A stretch of 8,029 nt of DNA from Gammaproteobacteria bacterium. GTDB lineage: Bacteria; Pseudomonadota; Gammaproteobacteria; BMS3Bbin11. The position numbers and the translations under genes were made by a program. Shown in pieces: positions 4,764 to 8,029 of the stretch. The DNA lies in contig JAUVSB010000062.1 of the NCBI GenBank assembly GCA_030597275.1, positions 1 through 8,029 on the forward strand. Direction: 5' to 3'. The stretch's first letter is position 1; each line of letters begins with the position of its first letter. The notes beneath the pieces are model-generated. The model searched no databases. It had not been told where the DNA came from and worked only from the letters and a program-made list of their open reading frames with translations.

Positions 4764-6923
4764 TTAAGCCAACGGTAACTTGATTTCGAATACCACCCCG
4801 TTGCCTGCCTCATTATTTCTTGCCGCAACTGTGCCGCCATGAGCATTGGCAATCAGCCTTACGATGTGCAGTCCCATTCCCAGGTGAGAGCGACTGTCGC
4901 CGGTATGACGCAGCGAGATCATGGGGTCAAAAAGTCTTTCCTGCATGCCAGCAGGGAATGTTTTTCCAATATTCATCACTTTTATAATGGCATGCTGATG
5001 CCAGATACTGAGAGACAATGATATTGGTTGCGCAGGCACACAGAAATCCATCGCATTATCCAGTAACTTGTCCATCATTTGCGCAATGTGGTCAGGGCTT
5101 CCCTCAAGAATAACCTGGTGATCAGGAAGCTGAGTGATGAACCCCTGTTTAAATAAAGGATGACTTTCCTGGTAACCCTCGATGAACATCGCCAGCATTT
5201 CGTTGAGGTTAAATTTCTCATGGTGTTCCGTCTTGAGCGCCTCTTCCAGGTTGCCTGCTTCTGTCAGGCTGGCGAGCAACGAACCCAGTCTGTTGACCCC
5301 GTTTCTGGCACGCGTCATATATTTGCTTTGTTCGATATCGGGATGTTGTGTGCCCAGGTTTTCGAGAGATGAATTCACAACATTAAGCGGGTTGTTGAGT
5401 TCATGTGCAAGGGTGTCCGGCATGCGCTCAAGATAGGAAGTATAGTGTGATAGACGAACCAGCATGCCCGAAATGCTGCGTGACAGATCACCGATCTCAT
5501 CACCTGCCCGGGTATCAGGCAGATCATGTTCAACACGTAAACGACCTTCCGGGTTAATGGCATGTCCACTGGCTTTACTGAGGCGCCGGATGCGCCGTGT
5601 TAGTCTCCAGGCGAAGGTCATCAGGGCTGCAGCAACCAGCGCAAAGACGATGACCGTAATGGCAATCAGGTTTTGCAGTAACTGGTTTTGCAAGGCAACA
5701 ACATTATTACTGCTGCGTTCAACAATCACAGCACCCATAATTCTATCATCATGTCTTATCGGGTGAGCAGCCATTAATAATTCAGCTTTCTGGTCGACAC
5801 TGGACCGTCTATCTGTTGCCGGTTTTCCTTCCAGGACCTGGTAAATGACCGTCTCATTACGTTCACGGGTATCATCAGGCAGGTCTTTGAAGTCATCTGC
5901 TGGGGGTTTGAGTATAGTTCTGAAAACGGGTTCGAGAATATTATTCATCCACAGTTGCAAGGTTTTCATATTAGAGCCGCTGAGTTTCCTTGCACTGTCA
6001 GTGGCTGTAGAGAGGTCACCTACCAGTGCACGTACGTACTTGTTCTGGTCTATGATCCAGATCCGCGTGCCTGGTTTGTCCAGGCCATGGAGGATCCTGT
6101 CGATCTCTGGAGAAGGGATTAGTACTTTGCCTAATTCTGTGGTGTTTTTGCTAGCAGAGATGCCGAGTACGGTCTCTAGTTTTCTTTCTTTAATGTCATC
6201 AACATCGCCAATTGCGATAGCCAGCCGGGCGTCGCCGGAGACCATGCTTCTCGGCAGGCGAAGTTCGATTGCGTAACCGTTATCCAGTTGCTGAAAATAG
6301 CCAACAATACTGTAGATTGGGTCACCGGTTAGCGGATAGCGCCATTCTTCATCCATGGCATAAACATCCATGCGGCCATTTTTTGATGCAATGACTGCAT
6401 ATCGTGTCATGGTGTCATTGGCATCGCGCAGGTAAATCCGCAAATAATCACTGTTGTCCAGTCTTCGAAAGCTGGTATCACGCAAGGTGACTATGTCATC
6501 CTGGACGATGAACAGGGCGTAAAGATAACGGCCCCAACTTCCCAGTACATGATTAAAGGACAGGTCACTTTCCTTGTCATTGAGTTTTCTTAATAATTTG
6601 GGTACCGAGTAATGGCCAGCGTTTTCAGCCAGACGCCCCCAGTCATCCAGCTTCCCATCCATTGTCAAAGGATGGTCCAGGCTCATTACATGAAGGTCGC
6701 CAATGTTGCTATCCGCCTCTGGGCTTGTGGTTTCAGCAGAGAATAGTTCGGGTCGGTCATGCAATACTGTGGCAATGGCTCCCGCAGTGAGCAACAGTGC
6801 TTCCTCCTGAGCTTGCAGTGCAAAAGATTTCATTTCCCTAACGTATTGATAGCCCATCCAGGGAATTAACAGCAGGGTCAGTATGACCAGCAGGAGTTTG
6901 TAGCGAATACTTACCCTGAGCAT
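4764..6923 (-). CDS. pdsS: Sensor histidine kinase, PdsS-like (proteobacterial dedicated sortase system)
   Basis: The 719-residue inner-membrane kinase has transmembrane segment 1 at about 9-27, a periplasmic region of some 390 residues, segment 2 at about 417-438, and a HAMP linker with GDEIGDL (474-480). The dimerisation helix carries His507 in LAHELNNPL. The ATPase domain has the N-box DNAMDF (Asn623), a G1 region NIGKTFPAGM (651-660), an F-box ERLFDPM and G2 LGMGL (681-685). The periplasmic part begins with HPLTMDGKLDDWG (84-96) and continues in a beta-rich region (GRYLYALFIVQDD, SDYLRIYLRD) resembling family-9 carbohydrate-binding/DOMON modules. Length, architecture and the start IRYKLLLVILTLLLIPWMGYQYV resemble the PdsS family, which accompanies a dedicated sortase and its LPXTG target in mostly marine Proteobacteria. 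It should phosphorylate the regulator encoded 12 bases upstream. The ATP-binding G1 box has Asn where many kinases have Asp. No sortase gene is in the window, so the family assignment rests on the protein itself. Confidence 0.82.
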   Translation of the reverse strand: MLRVSIRYKLLLVILTLLLIPWMGYQYVREMKSFALQAQEEALLLTAGAIATVLHDRPELFSAETTSPEADSNIGDLHVMSLDHPLTMDGKLDDWGRLAENAGHYSVPKLLRKLNDKESDLSFNHVLGSWGRYLYALFIVQDDIVTLRDTSFRRLDNSDYLRIYLRDANDTMTRYAVIASKNGRMDVYAMDEEWRYPLTGDPIYSIVGYFQQLDNGYAIELRLPRSMVSGDARLAIAIGDVDDIKERKLETVLGISASKNTTELGKVLIPSPEIDRILHGLDKPGTRIWIIDQNKYVRALVGDLSTATDSARKLSGSNMKTLQLWMNNILEPVFRTILKPPADDFKDLPDDTRERNETVIYQVLEGKPATDRRSSVDQKAELLMAAHPIRHDDRIMGAVIVERSSNNVVALQNQLLQNLIAITVIVFALVAAALMTFAWRLTRRIRRLSKASGHAINPEGRLRVEHDLPDTRAGDEIGDLSRSISGMLVRLSHYTSYLERMPDTLAHELNNPLNVVNSSLENLGTQHPDIEQSKYMTRARNGVNRLGSLLASLTEAGNLEEALKTEHHEKFNLNEMLAMFIEGYQESHPLFKQGFITQLPDHQVILEGSPDHIAQMMDKLLDNAMDFCVPAQPISLSLSIWHQHAIIKVMNIGKTFPAGMQERLFDPMISLRHTGDSRSHLGMGLHIVRLIANAHGGTVAARNNEAGNGVVFEIKLPLA

Positions 6924-6935
6924 TGAGACAGCCTG

Positions 6936-7631
6936 TTAGCTTTTCCAGCGATAGCCAACACCGAAAACAGTTTGAATTGAGTCGAAACTGCTGTCAATGG
7001 CTTTAAACTTGTTGCGAATTCGCCTGATATAGCCATTAATTGTATTGTGTTCCACCAGGCTTTGACGGGTAACCTGCATCATGTGGTCGTAGGTGCGCAC
7101 ATGGCCTGGATGTCGAGACATGGACTCGACCAGCCAGTACTCTGTGAGAGTCAGGTTTAGTGGTTGTTCCTTCCAGAGAATAGACATGCTCTGTTGATCA
7201 ACCATTAGATCTCCATGACGGTATATTTTGTCAATGGTTTCTGTCCGGGCACTTAATGTGTCTACAATACGAAATAGTGATGAAACACGCACTGCAAGGT
7301 ATTGCAGATTGACAGGCTTAGTAAGGTAGTCCCAGGCGTCCAGACGTAGACCCGATACCGTGTCTATATCACTATCACGAGCTGTCAGAAAGATTATAGG
7401 CAGGTTTTTGGACATACTGCGTAATTCACGGCACAGGTCAAAACCCCCATCGGGTTCATCTTCCAGCATGATATCCAGTATCGCTAAATCCGGCAGGGAT
7501 TCTTTGAAGCCTTTCAGCGCGGCCGGCCTGTTTGAGTAGGTAGTTACATCGAAACCGTGCATTCTCATTGCATCGGCATAATTCTCACGCTGGTCAGGGT
7601 CATCCTCGACAATGGCAATCATTCTACTCAT
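6936..7631 (-). CDS. pdsR: OmpR-type response regulator, PdsR-like (proteobacterial dedicated sortase system)
   Basis: The 231-residue cytoplasmic protein has a receiver domain with the acidic pair in VEDDPDQ (Glu9-Asp11), phospho-acceptor Asp53 in LAILDIMLED, the switch threonine in FLTARDSD (Thr83) and Lys105 in DYLTKP. The usual GADDYLTK reads LDAWDYLTK. A winged-helix DNA-binding domain of the OmpR/PhoB type covers about 138-231, with LNLTLTEYWLVESM, the recognition part NTINGYIRRIRNKF and the terminal FGVGYRW. The ENYADA, DGGFDLCREL and TARDSDIDTVSGLRL stretches match my memory of the PdsR family. It heads the operon with the kinase, whose ATG follows its stop by 12 bases. GGAG lies about 11 bases before the ATG. 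A second ATG three codons in is the alternative start. It probably controls surface-protein or sortase genes and perhaps the divergent gene at 7871; the targets are inferred. Confidence 0.85.
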   Translation of the reverse strand: MSRMIAIVEDDPDQRENYADAMRMHGFDVTTYSNRPAALKGFKESLPDLAILDIMLEDEPDGGFDLCRELRSMSKNLPIIFLTARDSDIDTVSGLRLDAWDYLTKPVNLQYLAVRVSSLFRIVDTLSARTETIDKIYRHGDLMVDQQSMSILWKEQPLNLTLTEYWLVESMSRHPGHVRTYDHMMQVTRQSLVEHNTINGYIRRIRNKFKAIDSSFDSIQTVFGVGYRWKS

Positions 7632-7870
7632 AAAGGCTTGTACTCCATAATTAAAGGCTTTTTTTTACATGGGTTTGGCGCGCAACAATATATCAGTAAA
7701 GTAGTTAAGTCATCGAGCAGAATAAAAACCATTTCATTGCCACTTTTACACACATTATTGCCATTTTCTCGGGATTCTGTCACCAGTCTGATTTGCTCTA
7801 CTACATTCAACAGCTGGGACAGGACACAAGTCGAGAAAGTCCCTCATTAAAATGTTTCAGGAGTGTAATC
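7632..7870. promoter_or_regulatory. Divergent intergenic region between pdsR-like gene and the gene at 7871
   Basis: This 239-base region should hold the promoters of both flanking units. It contains two direct repeats with the same 21-base start-to-start spacing: TAAAGGCTT at 7631-7639 and 7652-7660 (the first touching the regulator start codon), and ATTGCCA at 7736-7742 and 7757-7763. OmpR-family regulators bind tandem half-sites, though normally closer to 10-11 bases apart, so autoregulation is possible but unproven. On the minus strand TATATT (7687-7692) is a weak -10 candidate for the regulator. A run of eight T lies at 7659-7666. Near the other end, GGGAC/GTCCC (7816-7843 area) form distant inverted arms. 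No clear plus-strand promoter was found. Confidence 0.4.
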
Positions 7871-8029
7871 ATGACAATGAACGTTTTCGTACCGCTAACT
7901 GACGAAATCCTTTATCAGCATCCTGAGTTATTCAGAAATGGCCTGGTGCCTTATCGCACAGGCCTGCCTTGTTTCCACTGGTTAAAAGATGCCGAGGTTG
8001 AGATTGAATATGCCAATGGGCGCAGGGAA
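7871..8029 (+). CDS. Unrecognised protein, N-terminal 53 residues (3' end outside window)
   Basis: A strong Shine-Dalgarno, AGGAG at 7859-7863, lies seven bases before the ATG at 7871, making this the best-supported translation start in the window. The visible residues run MTMNVFVPLTDEILYQHPEL, then FRNGLVPYRTGLPCFHWLKD, then AEVEIEYANGRRE at the window edge. There is no signal peptide or membrane segment, so a cytoplasmic product is likely. I do not recognise the family. It is neither a sortase nor the start of an LPXTG surface protein, both of which would begin with a hydrophobic segment. Its position divergent from a PdsR-like regulator suggests membership of the same regulatory locus, which is inference only. 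A second ATG two codons in is a less favoured start. Confidence 0.72.
   Translation, partial: MTMNVFVPLTDEILYQHPELFRNGLVPYRTGLPCFHWLKDAEVEIEYANGRRE

Noticed and set aside
5845..6276. A 143-codon plus-strand frame antisense to the histidine kinase.
   Set aside because: Serine- and arginine-rich antisense shadow with no ribosome site or recognisable motif.
7628..7810. A 60-codon minus-strand frame whose stop overlaps the response-regulator start as ATGA.
   Set aside because: The overlap looks like translational coupling, but there is no ribosome site before its ATG, the composition is not protein-like, and it fills what should be the promoter region. Treated as chance.

Overview
The window reads as a piece of a Gram-negative, gammaproteobacterial-type chromosome of moderate GC. 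Genes are tightly packed with short gaps, and several families are typical of aquatic Gammaproteobacteria: a PdsR/PdsS-type two-component pair, a PqqD/HprK-related pair, a small conserved membrane protein often filed as 'RND transporter', and a deoxyinosine glycosylase. The genus cannot be fixed from the sequence. No rRNA, tRNA, CRISPR array, transposase or phage gene was seen.

Layout. (1) 1-811, plus strand: the C-terminal end of an EgtB/SenA-like sulfatase-modifying-factor-fold enzyme, followed after 10 bases by a DNA-deoxyinosine glycosylase. (2) 828-2671, minus strand: a membrane-anchored GGDEF diguanylate cyclase, preceded in its transcription direction by a lone FecE/BtuD-like ABC ATPase whose H-loop histidine is a glutamine. 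(3) 2814-3931, plus strand: a PqqD-like peptide-binding protein whose stop overlaps the start of an HprK-related kinase. This pair matches what has been named the HPr-rel-A system, whose substrate is not known to me. (4) 3971-4703: a divergent pair, a 77-residue membrane protein (minus) and an orphan DUF2384/Xre-MbcA-ParS-type protein (plus), around a promoter region with three perfect TATAAT boxes and an inverted repeat. (5) 4764-7631, minus strand: a response regulator and a large histidine kinase in one operon, resembling PdsR/PdsS of the proteobacterial dedicated sortase system. (6) From 7871, plus strand: the first 53 codons of an unrecognised gene divergent from the regulator.

Two related copies of a 32-33 bp repeat built from TTTTACG units fill most of the two convergent gaps (3932-3970 and 4704-4763) and so bracket the two-gene module of region 4.

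Functionally the window leans toward signalling and the cell surface: c-di-GMP synthesis, an envelope-sensing two-component system normally tied to sortase-anchored surface protein, and a peptide-binder/kinase pair that may modify a small peptide or protein. The best candidates for undescribed biology are the PqqD/HprK pair with no visible substrate, and the PdsR/PdsS pair with no sortase or LPXTG target in view. A physical link between the two is seen, but a functional link is only inference.
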